A stretch of DNA of 64,000 nucleotides from an uncultured Eubacterium sp. (GCA_910586225.1 CAJUIL010000015.1:20382-84381), one strand, 5' to 3'; positions 42,595 through 52,377 are shown, counted from the stretch's first letter. The notes: generated by a model from the letters alone, not told the origin. Translations and numbers: made by a program.

Positions 42595-44388
42595 CTATAA
42601 AATACCTGCCAGATGCAGCAGGTAGCGTGCGTTGGTGGACGTGCAGCGGCCTTGGCGGATCTTATAGTCAAACAAGATTTTATTTTCCTCATAATGCTCC
42701 GTAAAGTAATAATTTACAGCATCTATGGAATCGTCATGTTCTAATTCGCACAGTGCAAGGTCGTGTGTCGTCAGGATCGTCAGCGCATAAGGCTTTGCCA
42801 GGTTTTTTACAGTTTCTTTGGCGGCTAGTATCCGGTCTTTGGAGTTGGTTCCTTTGTAAATCTCATCGATCAGGGACAGCATCGGCTGTTCCTTTTTGCT
42901 CGTTTCCACAATACCTTTGATACGCAGCAGCTCTGCGTAGAAAGAAGAAATACCCTCGCTGACATTATCCGCTGTACGCATGGAGGTGCAGACCTCCATA
43001 CAGGAAGCACACAGCATCTTTGCGGTACAAAATCCTCCGGCGTAGGCAAGCACAAGGTTGATCCCGATGCTGCGCATAAAGGTCGTTTTGCCGGACATAT
43101 TTGAGCCAGTGATGATGCAGGTCTGATGTCTTAAGTCAAGATCATTGCCTACAGCGGCGGTTTCCTTTAACAACGGGTGCCTTAGATCCTCGGCAGATAA
43201 AGCCGGACGGTCCGTTTCCAGAAGCTGCGGCAGCGTATGAGTCTGTCTCGTACGGGCGATCACGCCAAGGCTGATCAGCGCTTCCACAGAGCCGATGGCT
43301 TCCAGCCATGGCTTAAGCATATGCTGGCAGCTGCTTTTCCATTTCATGTACCGCTCGGTGCAATGAAAGTCATAGCTGAATAAGCTGTTTAATAGGAAGG
43401 AAGCGTAAGGATTGTGCCGTACAACGACGGATGCGGCAATGGCTTCCAGCTCTTTGAACGCCTTTAATGCGTCCGGCTGTGCCAAAGTCTGCTGGAGGTT
43501 TTGCAGGTAAGCGCTGTCAAACGGTTCGTGCGCCAGCAGCTCTAACAGCGTGCGGTAAGGCGTGATCGTTTGGTTCATTTTGTAGACCGGGGCCAGCTGG
43601 CGGCTGTTCCTTCCATTTCCAAGAAGCGCGGCGCAAAGCTGGAGTGCAGCGCCTGTCAAAAAGCAGGCAAGCGCCTGATCCGGTACGATGCCAAGCAGAT
43701 AGCAAAAAAGGGCGGCAAGTGTCCATACCGGAGCTGCCCAGAAAAATGCCCGCAGAAAAAAGGGTGTGCGGCTTGTAAGCTCCAGCGCATGAAAAAAATG
43801 CTCCAGCGCTTTTTTTAAGCTGTCATAGGAGGATGCGCGCAGGCACCTGGCAGATGCTTCAAAGCGCAGGACAAAATCCGTTTTCCGTACAAGCTCACTG
43901 ACCGCCTGTTGGCGTGCACGGATGCCTGCCGGATCCCTATCTGGCTGGCTGAGCAGGTTAGCAAGGCAGTCCTGTCCAAAGACGGTGCTGGCCGTGCAAA
44001 GATACTGGTAAAGCGACTGGCTGCCGAAAATATCAAGGTCGCTGCTGTGCGGGGACGCGTAGGGCGGGAGCAGATAGCGGGAGCCTTTGACAGAAAGCTG
44101 CTTCCAGCCGTCCGTAAGCCGGGCTTGGTATTCCAGCAGTACGGATGCGTAGTCGGTAAGGTAGGCAAGCTGTTTTTGCTGCTTGCTGCTGCAGGCTACG
44201 AGCAGCAAAAAAGCAAGCGCCGCCGCGGATGCGGCGGCGTATGCCCCGTACTGCTGTTTGGTATAGCCAAGGCAGAAGAAAATGGCTGCTGCCGAAAATG
44301 AGAGCAGCCTAAAGAAGCGGATGCGGCTGCATCGTGCCTGCAGCCTGGCTGTCTGCTCCTGGCAGCTGTCCAGACGTTCCTGATACAT
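42595..44388 (-). CDS. Membrane-anchored MutS-like ATPase
   Basis: The 597-residue protein has the MutS core and ATPase domains but lacks the mismatch-recognition domain. Walker A 'GSNMSGKTTFMRSIGIN' lies near residue 428. 'FYAELLRIKGIV', 'MLSLIDEIYKGTNSKDR' (Walker B) and 'LTTHDLALCELE' follow. Unusually, the N-terminal part has two hydrophobic helices (about 27-68) and another pair near 216-258, so it is probably tied to the membrane. AGAGGGA precedes the ATG. Similar MutS-like proteins are found in Firmicutes, with unknown role. It is unlikely to be a classical mismatch repair protein. Confidence 0.85.
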   Translation of the reverse strand: MYQERLDSCQEQTARLQARCSRIRFFRLLSFSAAAIFFCLGYTKQQYGAYAAASAAALAFLLLVACSSKQQKQLAYLTDYASVLLEYQARLTDGWKQLSVKGSRYLLPPYASPHSSDLDIFGSQSLYQYLCTASTVFGQDCLANLLSQPDRDPAGIRARQQAVSELVRKTDFVLRFEASARCLRASSYDSLKKALEHFFHALELTSRTPFFLRAFFWAAPVWTLAALFCYLLGIVPDQALACFLTGAALQLCAALLGNGRNSRQLAPVYKMNQTITPYRTLLELLAHEPFDSAYLQNLQQTLAQPDALKAFKELEAIAASVVVRHNPYASFLLNSLFSYDFHCTERYMKWKSSCQHMLKPWLEAIGSVEALISLGVIARTRQTHTLPQLLETDRPALSAEDLRHPLLKETAAVGNDLDLRHQTCIITGSNMSGKTTFMRSIGINLVLAYAGGFCTAKMLCASCMEVCTSMRTADNVSEGISSFYAELLRIKGIVETSKKEQPMLSLIDEIYKGTNSKDRILAAKETVKNLAKPYALTILTTHDLALCELEHDDSIDAVNYYFTEHYEENKILFDYKIRQGRCTSTNARYLLHLAGIL

Positions 44389-44405
44389 TAAATCCCTCTT
44401 TTCCC

Positions 44406-44432
44406 AAGGGGCTTTTACAAGCCCCTTTTTTT
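44406..44432 (+). terminator. Hairpin with T run between two minus-strand genes
   Basis: AAGGGGCTT (44406-44414) pairs with AAGCCCC (44419 on), followed by seven T on the plus strand. On the minus strand, where both neighbouring genes lie, there is no T run. It may stop antisense transcripts, or act weakly as a stem alone. Confidence 0.5.
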
Positions 44433-44471
44433 AAGATTATAACAGGAAACGGGGAATGGGACAAGGGAAAA

Positions 44472-46314
44472 TTACGGACGGTACAAAAGCTTGCCGCCGT
44501 TTTCCCGGACAGCCTTTTGGAATAGTTTTTTGGACGTACTGCTGCTGTTTTTGGATACCGTCAGCGTGTTCAGCGGGTTGTTGCGGATGTGCAGGTTTGT
44601 GAGCTTGGTGCATCCGGTAAGGTCCAGCGTCTTTAGGCTGCAGTCAGTAACCTCTGGTATCTGCAGTTTTGTATTTTTGGTAAGCTGCAGCTTTGCAGCT
44701 GTGACCGAAAGCTCCTTTAATTTTTTGCACGGAGAAAGGCTGAGCGTATTGCCGGAAAGCTTTGTATAATAAAGGGTTAAGGCTTCCAGGCTTTTATATG
44801 AGGAAAGGTTCAGCTTTTTTACCTCCATTGCCGCGATCTGAAGCGTTTTCAGCCCGGTTGCCTGGGACAGGTTTAATGTCCCGGCCGGGGCAGAGGAGAT
44901 TTCAAATACCTCCAGCTTTTTGAGCTTCCCAAACGGGATGTTTTTCGGCTTGACGTTGTGGAGCTTGAGCGTGCGTAGGTTTGGGAACTTTCGCTGTATT
45001 TTGGCTGTTTGCTGCCGCGTCGTCCTTAAGGCGGCTTTGGCAAAAATCCTTCAGCTCGGACAGTGCCTTTTGGTTCAGCCGGTATCTGCTTTTGGTGACC
45101 GAGCCGTCCGGATTTACCAGATAGGTGACAAATTCCACGGACTTTATCGTCTGGCAGTCCTCTTCGAAATCCAGGCTGTAGCTGTTTTCAAAGTTTAAAA
45201 CGCCAGGTGTATCGTCTTTGACATGCATGGACTGCTTTTCGGTATAATAGTCAATATAGTCGTTTCCAATGAGATGCGAGTAGGTGAGTACGCCGTCTTT
45301 GTCCGGCATAGCGGTCTGCGCTTCAATAAGGTCGCATAACGAGGTTATATTTTCCTGTGTCAGCGTGTTTTCATAGTATTCCCATACCAAAGGGCTTATT
45401 TTTTCATAGGCTTCCATGCGCTTTTGCTCTTCTGCCGGCAGTTGTCCGGATACTGGGTTATTTAGCTCCTGCAGGAATTTTTCTGCCTTTTGCGGGTTGG
45501 CCTTGCTTTTGTCTACCGGCAGCACGAACAATGCGTTGACGCCAGAAAAGTCTTTTTGGCGCGTGACATTTCCGGACGCTTCGTCCAGCGTGTAGGCGTC
45601 AGGGTTGTAGTCGCCGTATTCCCCGGCGGTGCATAGCCCGACGTAGATGCCCTTATCTGCAAACATTTCAATATTGCTCATGGCGATAATATAATACTGT
45701 ACGCCGTTTTTTTCAAAAAAGGTATAGCTCCCGTTCATGCCGTCCAGGTTGTAGCGCGCCGGGTCCAGCCCATGGATATAAAAAGAAGGAAAGTAGTTTT
45801 TTTCCTTTGCATATTCCGGGGTGCCGGCTTTTGGGATCGGCGTACCGTCGGTGCGCTTTAACGCCAGGACGGCATAGATCTCATCCGCGGGAATGTTTTC
45901 CGGGACTGAGTCGCTGATATTTTTGCCGGCGGTGCTGCCAAGGAGCGTGACCTCATAATCGGCAAATGTCTGGGTTTCATTGATAAACAGCGAGCCATTT
46001 TCCTGAAAGGCCGCGGCCAGCTTTGGATTGTCAGCTTCCGTCGCCACCTGTGACGGATTTAAAAAGTGGTAGGCTGCCGCTGCGGACACGGAGCCAAAGG
46101 CAAGTACCAGTACCGCTGCCGCAGCTGCGGCTTGGGCGCTTTTTTTGCAGTAATTTCCATATTTTCCCATTTCTTCTCTCTCCTTTACTTCGGACAGAAT
46201 CGATGTATTCAGCATTTCCAGCCGCTTTTTTTCTTCAGGGGACAGACGGCCCTTTTCCGGCGTATCTGTCGGAGTAAATGCAAGCTTTAACCATTCATTC
46301 ATAGGATCGTTCAT
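44472..46314 (-). pseudogene. Anti-sigma-like membrane protein with C-terminal leucine-rich repeats, frameshifted
   Basis: The first frame (46314 to 44902) encodes a cytoplasmic start, one transmembrane helix (about 60-80, 'AAAAAVLVLAFGSVSAAAA') and a large extracellular part, then an unrelated tail after 'DDAAANSQ'. The second frame, open from about 45050 to 44472, encodes 'KFPNLRTLKLHNVK', 'KLKKLEVFEI', 'LNLSQATGLKTLQIAA' and more leucine-rich repeats. The two join into one protein of about 613 residues if one base is removed between about 45005 and 45060. GGAGG precedes the ATG at 46314, which lies inside the sigma-factor gene. The pairing with an ECF sigma gene suggests an anti-sigma or surface-sensing role. 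It may be a true mutation, an assembly error or a phase switch. Confidence 0.75.
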
Positions 46315-46819
46315 AATGTGCATCCTCCAGCTTCCGTTTTAAAATTTTTTTTGCCCGGTGTAGCCTGCTTTTTACCGTTCCGTTCGGAACCTTTAAGATC
46401 TCAGCGATTTGATCCAAAGGCAGGTCCTCCATATAGTACAAAAGGATCGGCAGGCGGTAGCGGTCTGCCAGGGTGTCTACGGCGCAAAGAAGCATCCGGT
46501 GTTCTTCTGCTGTAAGCGCCAGGGCAGCGGTATCCGGCTGCGGGGCGGGCGGGTCCGCAAAGGGCGCAGCCGTATTGGTGATGCGCCGGCGGATTGCCAG
46601 TTTTTTCTTATAATTCCGGTACAGGTTGACAGAAACGGCCATCAGACAGCCCTTGGGGTTGCTCCGTATCTCCAGCTTTTCCGCCATTTCGTATAATTTT
46701 AAAAACGTCTCCTGATATAGATCCTCAGCCTCCTCGCGGCTGCGGGTCAAGGAGCGGCAAAAACAGTATAGATCCTCGCCGTGATCGCGAATATACGATT
46801 CCATCTCTATAGAATCCAT
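46295..46819 (-). CDS. ECF-type RNA polymerase sigma factor
   Basis: A 174-residue alternative sigma factor. Region 2 (about 12-75) has 'YCFCRSLTRSREEAEDLYQETFLKLYE'-type sequence (in part: EEAEDLYQETF) and region 4 (about 115-165) has 'LPILLYYMEDLPLDQIAEIL' and 'GTVKSRLHRAKKIL'. It overlaps the anti-sigma-like gene by about 20 bases, the usual layout of ECF sigma/anti-sigma pairs. An ECF-type promoter upstream suggests autoregulation. AGGAGGTAA precedes the ATG. Confidence 0.92.
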   Translation of the reverse strand: MDSIEMESYIRDHGEDLYCFCRSLTRSREEAEDLYQETFLKLYEMAEKLEIRSNPKGCLMAVSVNLYRNYKKKLAIRRRITNTAAPFADPPAPQPDTAALALTAEEHRMLLCAVDTLADRYRLPILLYYMEDLPLDQIAEILKVPNGTVKSRLHRAKKILKRKLEDAHYERSYE

Positions 46820-46902
46820 CAGTTACCTCCTGTGTGGCCGAAAGCCCTCATGAAAGCTTTCGGGATTAGGAATTCCTAAGCAAAGGATTTTTATCCCTTC
46901 AC

Positions 46903-46934
46903 CCTAATAGTGTCATGGGCATCAAAAAGGTTCC
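46903..46934 (-). promoter_or_regulatory. ECF-type, probably self-controlled promoter of the sigma gene
   Basis: Read on the minus strand, GGAACC-TTTTT (hexamer 46934-46929) is the typical ECF -35. CTATTAGG (46910-46903) lies at the expected -10 distance. The sigma start codon is about 85 bases further on. Confidence 0.5.
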
Positions 46935-47009
46935 CGATATCTGGAATTTTTTCATAGCATAAGACGGCCATCCTTGTCAAGAGAGACTGTTAAAATGCGG
47001 AGTAAGAAA

Positions 47010-47038
47010 TTGACTTCTTTGGTAATTCAGGTTATAAT
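47010..47038 (+). promoter_or_regulatory. Sigma-A promoter of the chemoreceptor gene
   Basis: TTGACT (47010-47015), a 17-base spacer and TATAAT (47033-47038). Confidence 0.82.
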
Positions 47039-47080
47039 TAGAAGGTATTTCCAAAAAACTATAGTAACGGGAGAGAGTGT

Positions 47081-49222
47081 ATGCTACATAGGGAAAAGAA
47101 CGCTAAGGTACAGAGCACGGAAAGCAGCCTTAGCAAAAAGATTATTTCAAAAATGGCGTTGATTACAACCGGAATTTTTTTGCTGACCATTTTGATGTCT
47201 GCTTTTCTTGCAGCAAGGTCATTGATCCAGGTAAACCGGGATAAGCTGGCGGCGGTTGCCTATGAAAACGCGTTTTTAGTCGCGAACGACATTGAAAACG
47301 CTTATGGAAAGGTCGTTGGATTTGCCGGGTCTTTGCGTAATATTTCCGCACTGGACCCAAGCGAGCAAAGGAACGCGATCGATACCGCGCTCGTTGGGCT
47401 TTTGGAAAGCGGCGGCGGGTATCCGACAGCCTTTGCGTATTTTGAACAAAATGCGATCGCGGATGAAAACGGAGATCCGTACAGCGTGTACCAAAGGGAT
47501 ATCGCGTATGAGTCCGTCGTATATCCAAATGAGGAACAGACAGGATATGTATTTGAAAAGCATGAGGATGCATTTGACAACTATACAAAAGAGTATTATA
47601 TGCAGATAAAACAATCGGGTCAGCCGTATGTAATGGATCCGTATGTCTATGAGCTGATGGGTCAGAATATTATGATGATCAGTATCATTGCTCCGATTTT
47701 TGACGCACAGGGAGAGTTTTTAGGCGTTACGGGCGTGGATGTGGCTCTGGACAATATGCAGGAGCAGCTGTTAGTAAGCAAGGATTATAAGACGGCGCAT
47801 CTGGCGGCGCTTGCTGAGGACGGGACGGTGCTGGTAGATTCCGCCGATAGTACAAAAGTAGGCATTTCAGCTGCGCAGGCCGGGTACGATAAGCTTGCGG
47901 AGTATGCAAAAACGGTACAGTCTATGCCGGAGGGAGAGCATGAAAACAGCCTTTATTTAATCAAGGGCGGTAAGAATTTCGGCACGGGCAAGAGCGGAAT
48001 GTCGGTTACGATTCCGCTTACCGTAAGCGGAAAAGCGAAGTGGACGCTGCATATGGCGGTAAACAGCAGCGAATTTTACTGGGCGATCTTTGAAAGCACA
48101 GGAAAGCTGACGTTTGTTGTCGTATTGTTGGGGTTACTGCTGCTTTATACAGTGAACCGTCTGATCCAGCGCTCTTTGGAGCCGATCCAGGTGATCACGG
48201 ACGAAGCGTCGCGTCTGGAGGCGGGAGACTTGAACATTCACATCGACATCCAGTCCGACGATGAGCTGGGCCGTCTGGCGCAGGCATTCAACCATATCAG
48301 TACGACGATGAGCAGCTATGTCGAGGATATTTCCTCACAGCTTTCCAAGATGGCGGATAACCATATGGACATAGCGATCACGCAAAACTATATCGGAGAT
48401 TTTATTCCGATCCAGGAATCGATTGAGAAAATATCACAGTCCTTAAATGAAACGCTTCATGAGATCGTGCGTTCCGCAGACGAGGTTTCTACCAGCTCGG
48501 AGCACGTATCCAGCGGCGCGCAGGCGCTTTCGGACGGTGCGGTCGAACAGTCGGCGGCCGTTGAACAGCTGGCGGCTTCGATCGAGGGTATGTCGCAGGA
48601 TGTGGCCGGCAATGCGACCGACGCGCAGACGGCAAACGACGCGGTATCTGAGGTAGGCAGGAAGATCCGGGAAAGCAACCGGGAAATGTCGCACTTAACA
48701 GAAGCGATGCGAAAGATCAGCGAATCCTCTGGTGAGATTGAAAAGATCGTCAAAACGATCGAAGATATTGCGGAGCAGACAAATCTGCTTTCTTTGAACG
48801 CCTCGATCGAGGCGGCAAGGGCAGGAGAGGCAGGCAAAGGCTTTGCGGTGGTAGCGAATGAGATCCGCGAGCTGGCAGCAAAGAGTGCGCAAGCGGTGAA
48901 CCAGACAGCGGATCTGATCCAGACCTCACAGGATGCGGTTGAAAACGGAATGGAGATCGCTGGCCATACTGCAGATTCCTTGGAAGCGGTTGTACATGGT
49001 TCCGAGGAGGTGCTTGGATTTATGGACAAGATCAGCGACGCTTCGCAAAATCAAAAGGCTGTGCTGGAGCGGCTTTCGGACCATGTGGACGCAATCAGCA
49101 GCGTTGTCCAGTCCAACTCCGCAGCAGCGCAAAACAGCGCAGAGACAAGCGCGGAGTTATCCGGCCAGTCGAAGCGGCTGCATGAGCTTGTGAACCGGTT
49201 TCATTTAAAAGACCTATCCTGA
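47081..49222 (+). CDS. Methyl-accepting chemotaxis protein with Cache sensor domain
   Basis: A 713-residue transmembrane chemoreceptor. TM1 (about 25-47) is followed by an extracellular dCache-type domain (about 55-335; 'AFAYFEQNAIADENGDPYSV', 'VMDPYVYELMGQNIMMISI', 'GVTGVDVAL'). TM2 lies at about 340-362, a HAMP domain at about 365-420, and then a long signalling coiled coil. The hairpin tip is 'AEQTNLLSLNASIEAARAGE', and 'GKGFAVVANEIRELA' follows. GGGAGAG precedes the ATG. It has its own promoter and no che genes beside it. The ligand is unknown. Confidence 0.94.
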   Translation: MLHREKNAKVQSTESSLSKKIISKMALITTGIFLLTILMSAFLAARSLIQVNRDKLAAVAYENAFLVANDIENAYGKVVGFAGSLRNISALDPSEQRNAIDTALVGLLESGGGYPTAFAYFEQNAIADENGDPYSVYQRDIAYESVVYPNEEQTGYVFEKHEDAFDNYTKEYYMQIKQSGQPYVMDPYVYELMGQNIMMISIIAPIFDAQGEFLGVTGVDVALDNMQEQLLVSKDYKTAHLAALAEDGTVLVDSADSTKVGISAAQAGYDKLAEYAKTVQSMPEGEHENSLYLIKGGKNFGTGKSGMSVTIPLTVSGKAKWTLHMAVNSSEFYWAIFESTGKLTFVVVLLGLLLLYTVNRLIQRSLEPIQVITDEASRLEAGDLNIHIDIQSDDELGRLAQAFNHISTTMSSYVEDISSQLSKMADNHMDIAITQNYIGDFIPIQESIEKISQSLNETLHEIVRSADEVSTSSEHVSSGAQALSDGAVEQSAAVEQLAASIEGMSQDVAGNATDAQTANDAVSEVGRKIRESNREMSHLTEAMRKISESSGEIEKIVKTIEDIAEQTNLLSLNASIEAARAGEAGKGFAVVANEIRELAAKSAQAVNQTADLIQTSQDAVENGMEIAGHTADSLEAVVHGSEEVLGFMDKISDASQNQKAVLERLSDHVDAISSVVQSNSAAAQNSAETSAELSGQSKRLHELVNRFHLKDLS

Positions 49223-49262
49223 GGAAAAGTAGAAAATTTTACAAAAATTGAGACAATAATCC

Positions 49263-49289
49263 TTGCTTTTTTGTTTATATTCTTATAAT
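49263..49289 (+). promoter_or_regulatory. Possible promoter of the 5'-nucleotidase gene
   Basis: TTGCTT (49263-49268) and TATAAT (49284-49289), with a short 15-base spacer. The -10 is perfect; the -35 is weak. Confidence 0.45.
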
Positions 49290-49361
49290 ATGGAAGATGT
49301 AATGTAACATTTATTACAAAATGCAACAAAGATTGCAAATAACAAAAAAGGGAGGGAATTT

Positions 49362-51416
49362 ATGTTACAGAAAATGAAGAAGCTGCTGTCCTTGTTCCTA
49401 GCACTTACGTTGATGCTTGGAATTGCCGGTATGAATCCATACCAAGTACAGGCGGCAGAGGGGGATGTTGTCATTACCCTGCTGGAAACAACGGACATCC
49501 ATGGACATCTGGTAGAAACACCAAGCAGCGACAAGGCGGAATACCAGTACCGTATGGCTTATATGGCAAAGCTGTTTGAGGATTACCGCGCAAAGGGCGA
49601 GGTAATCGCGTTAAACGGCGGGGACACTTTCCAGGGTACACCGCTTTCAAACCTTTCGTTTGGTAAGTACCTGATCCAGGCGTTGGACGCAATGAAGTTT
49701 GACGCTTCTGCAGTCGGCAACCATGAGTTTGACTGGGGGATTGAAAAGGTAACGACCAACCAGGCGACGCTTGCTGACAGCAGCATTCCAATGTTAGCCT
49801 GCAATATCTTTGTAAAGGAAACCGGAAAGCTGGTAGACTTTGCAAAGCCATACACGATCCTTGAGCGCGGCGGCAAGAAGATTGCAGTCATCGGCTGGGC
49901 AGACGAGTATTCGGCAGACATTATGGCAGAGCGGATCGCACCGTATACGATCAGCGAGGATGCTTCCATTGTCAATAACCTGGCGAAGGAGTTAAAGGAA
50001 AAGAAGGAAGCGGATGCGGTTATCGTATTGGCGCATGATGATGCACAGGAAGCCGTAGAGAAGTTCGAAGCAGGCAATATCGACGTGCTCTTTGGCGGAC
50101 ATTCCCATCAGATCAAGGTCGGCACCGGAAGCAACGGCATTCCTTACGGCCAGGGCAATCGCGAGGCAAGAGGATTTGCTGCAGCGACCATGACGATCAG
50201 CGCAGACAACAAGGTAACTGTTACAACACCGGAATACATCGATATTTACGAGAACGCAGACAAGCTGAAATATACGGAAGCAAATAAGGGCGATTTTGAT
50301 GAAGCGATCCTTAAGATTTCCAATACAGCGGTTGATGAAGTAGCGCCTCTTTTAAATGAAGAGATCGCAGAGCTTCCAGTTGCGCTGGAGCGTACTTTGA
50401 TCGAAGGCTCCTTAACTTCTGTTATGGGTAACTGGATCACGGATATGATGCGCTATGATGAGGACGTTGACTTTGCGTTCTGTAACGATGGCGGTATCCG
50501 TACGAATTTTGATGCAAAGAAGCTGACGGTGAATGATATTTATACAGTAGCTCCGTTCGGCAACCTGATCTACGAGGTAGAAATGACAGGAACTCAGATC
50601 GTGAAGCTGTTAGAGCAGATCGTAGGCAACGACTCTTCGAATATGCAGATGTCTGGTCTGACTGCTAAATACGACCTGAGTCTTCCGGAAGACCAGCAGG
50701 TATTTGACGTACGCGTAGCAGACGGTACGGCGATCGATCCGGAAAAGGTTTATAAGCTTGTAACAAATGAATATCTGGCGACCGGAGGAAATAAATACTC
50801 TGCATTTGTAGAGGATCGTGTATCTTCAGTAAATACAAATGTTGCAGATAATATTTCCCTGATTGAAAAGGTGAAAAAGCTCGGCAAAGAAGGCCCGCTT
50901 GTAATTGACGCAAACCCACGTTTTGTAGAAGGGGTAAAACCGGCAGAGGCTCCAAGCACAACAGATAAAAAGACAGCTTATGTAGGACAGAAATTTAACG
51001 TAAAGATCAATGGTTTGGCAGATGATGCTGCGGTTGTTTACAGCTCCAACAATAAGAAGGTTGCAACAGTAACCCAGAAGGGCAAAGTAACTGCTAAGGC
51101 AAAAGGAACAGCTGTCATTACGGCGAAGGTAACACAGAACGGATCTGAATTTAAGTTAAAGATCAAGGTTACTGTGAAAAATCCTACTGTAAAGATGACT
51201 GCTTCGACCAAGAAGATGACTGTTGGACAGGCATTTACGTTTAAGGCAAAAGCTTACGGACTGGACGGCGCTGTGAAGTGGACTTCCAGCAATAAAGCAG
51301 TAGCCGCGGTAACAAGCAAAGGTAAGGTAACTGCAAAAGCAGCTGGAACGACAACTATTCAGGCTACTGTGAATGGCAAGAGCGTATCCTGCAAGCTGAC
51401 AGTAAAGCAGAAATAA
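49362..51416 (+). CDS. Secreted 5'-nucleotidase/metallophosphatase with Ig-like domains
   Basis: The 684-residue product has a signal peptide ending near 'VQAAE' (about 31). The metallophosphatase domain (about 36-300) shows 'TTDIHGHLV', 'LNGGDTFQGTPLS', 'VGNHEFDWG' and 'FGGHSHQI', metal and active-site motifs of the UshA/5'-nucleotidase family. The 5'-nucleotidase C-terminal domain follows (about 330-520; 'NDGGIRTNFD', 'APFGNLIYEVEMTG'). Two BIG2 Ig-like domains end the protein (about 540-684; 'VYSSNNKKVATVTQKGKVTAKA'-type). It probably releases phosphate and nucleosides from extracellular nucleotides and stays bound to the wall through the BIG2 domains. GGGAGGGA precedes the ATG. Confidence 0.94.
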   Translation: MLQKMKKLLSLFLALTLMLGIAGMNPYQVQAAEGDVVITLLETTDIHGHLVETPSSDKAEYQYRMAYMAKLFEDYRAKGEVIALNGGDTFQGTPLSNLSFGKYLIQALDAMKFDASAVGNHEFDWGIEKVTTNQATLADSSIPMLACNIFVKETGKLVDFAKPYTILERGGKKIAVIGWADEYSADIMAERIAPYTISEDASIVNNLAKELKEKKEADAVIVLAHDDAQEAVEKFEAGNIDVLFGGHSHQIKVGTGSNGIPYGQGNREARGFAAATMTISADNKVTVTTPEYIDIYENADKLKYTEANKGDFDEAILKISNTAVDEVAPLLNEEIAELPVALERTLIEGSLTSVMGNWITDMMRYDEDVDFAFCNDGGIRTNFDAKKLTVNDIYTVAPFGNLIYEVEMTGTQIVKLLEQIVGNDSSNMQMSGLTAKYDLSLPEDQQVFDVRVADGTAIDPEKVYKLVTNEYLATGGNKYSAFVEDRVSSVNTNVADNISLIEKVKKLGKEGPLVIDANPRFVEGVKPAEAPSTTDKKTAYVGQKFNVKINGLADDAAVVYSSNNKKVATVTQKGKVTAKAKGTAVITAKVTQNGSEFKLKIKVTVKNPTVKMTASTKKMTVGQAFTFKAKAYGLDGAVKWTSSNKAVAAVTSKGKVTAKAAGTTTIQATVNGKSVSCKLTVKQK

Positions 51417-51450
51417 GAGCAATTAAGAACTAAGAGTCTTGATACAGGCA

Positions 51451-51492
51451 AACACCTGTGGAAATGTGTAAGTGCGCATTTCTGCAGGTGTT
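51451..51492 (+). terminator. Stem-loop after the 5'-nucleotidase gene
   Basis: AACACCTG (51451-51458) can pair with CAGGTGTT (51485-51492) around an inner GAAATG / CATTTC stem. Only a short T-rich stretch follows, so termination may be partial. Confidence 0.45.
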
Positions 51493-51733
51493 CTTGCTTG
51501 CATTAACGAAGGAGTATTGGAAACAGGCGCTTTTGGAAATGGAGGCTGCATTGACCGAAGAAAATTTCTGTGTTTGGGATGAGGCATTTACGAGGGAGCG
51601 GTTTGCGGAGTTTCTTCGAATGAACCTAATGGAGCTGCTAAAGGCTGGGGAGGAGCAGATACAGCTTTTTGTTCTTGTGCTCCGGCGCATTTTATATGAA
51701 AAACAGGAGGGATTGGTATGCCGCAGGCAATAG
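51458..51733 (+). CDS. Possible small helical protein upstream of the membrane gene
   Basis: An open frame of up to 91 codons overlapping the next start by 16 bases. The downstream part ('YWKQALLEMEAALTEEN', 'FTRERFAEFLRMNLMELLKAGEEQI') looks like ordinary helical protein. No start codon with a matching ribosome site was found; the GTG at 51458 lies in a stem-loop. A GAAGGAG site at 51508 has no in-frame start at the right distance. It could be a real gene with an odd start or a remnant. Confidence 0.35.
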   Translation: MEMCKCAFLQVFLLALTKEYWKQALLEMEAALTEENFCVWDEAFTRERFAEFLRMNLMELLKAGEEQIQLFVLVLRRILYEKQEGLVCRRQ

Positions 51734-52377
51734 CGGAAACAGTTTTTGATGTTTTATATCTAGGATTTGCCCTGATCACAGGGTTTACAATGCTTTTCAA
51801 GGGAAGAACCGGATTAGCCAAAAAGCTTGGGTGTATGGCGGTGCTTTTGGGTGCGGGAGACGCGTTCCATCTGGTTCCGCGCTGTTATGCGTTGTTTACG
51901 ACCGGGCTGGAGGCAAACGCAGCGGCGCTTGGCTTTGGAAAATTTGTGACATCGGTAACGATGACGGTATTTTATTTATTATTATATATTGTGTGGAGAG
52001 ATTATTTTCAAGTAGAAGGGCGTAAGGGCCTGACTGTGTCGATGTATGTACTGACCGCGCTTCGGATTGGGCTGTGTCTGCTGCCGCAGAATGCATGGCT
52101 GACTTACCGCCAGCCGCTTTTGTATGGTATTTTGCGGAATGTGCCGTTTGCTGTTATGGGGGTTTTGATCATGGTTTTGTTTGCGCAGGAGTCGCGCAGG
52201 ACAGAAGATGCGGCATTTCGGCATCTGCCGCTTGCTGTCGGGCTTTCGTTTGGGTTTTATCTTCCGGTTGTGCTGCTTAGCGGCGTATTGCCTGTGATCG
52301 GGATATTAATGATACCAAAGACACTGGCTTATGTATGGGTTATCTGGATGGGGTGGAAGATTTGTGCAAATTATTGA
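51718..52377 (+). CDS. Polytopic membrane protein of unknown function
   Basis: A 219-residue protein with about seven hydrophobic helices ('VLYLGFALITGFTMLF', 'VTMTVFYLLLYIVW', 'VPFAVMGVLIMVLFA', 'LAVGLSFGFYLPVVLLSGVL'). No family motif is recognised. AGGAGGG precedes the ATG. Its 3' end overlaps the likely TTG start of the response regulator by 16 bases, so it is co-translated with the two-component system and may take part in its signal sensing or be its cargo-related partner. Confidence 0.8.
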   Translation: MPQAIAETVFDVLYLGFALITGFTMLFKGRTGLAKKLGCMAVLLGAGDAFHLVPRCYALFTTGLEANAAALGFGKFVTSVTMTVFYLLLYIVWRDYFQVEGRKGLTVSMYVLTALRIGLCLLPQNAWLTYRQPLLYGILRNVPFAVMGVLIMVLFAQESRRTEDAAFRHLPLAVGLSFGFYLPVVLLSGVLPVIGILMIPKTLAYVWVIWMGWKICANY

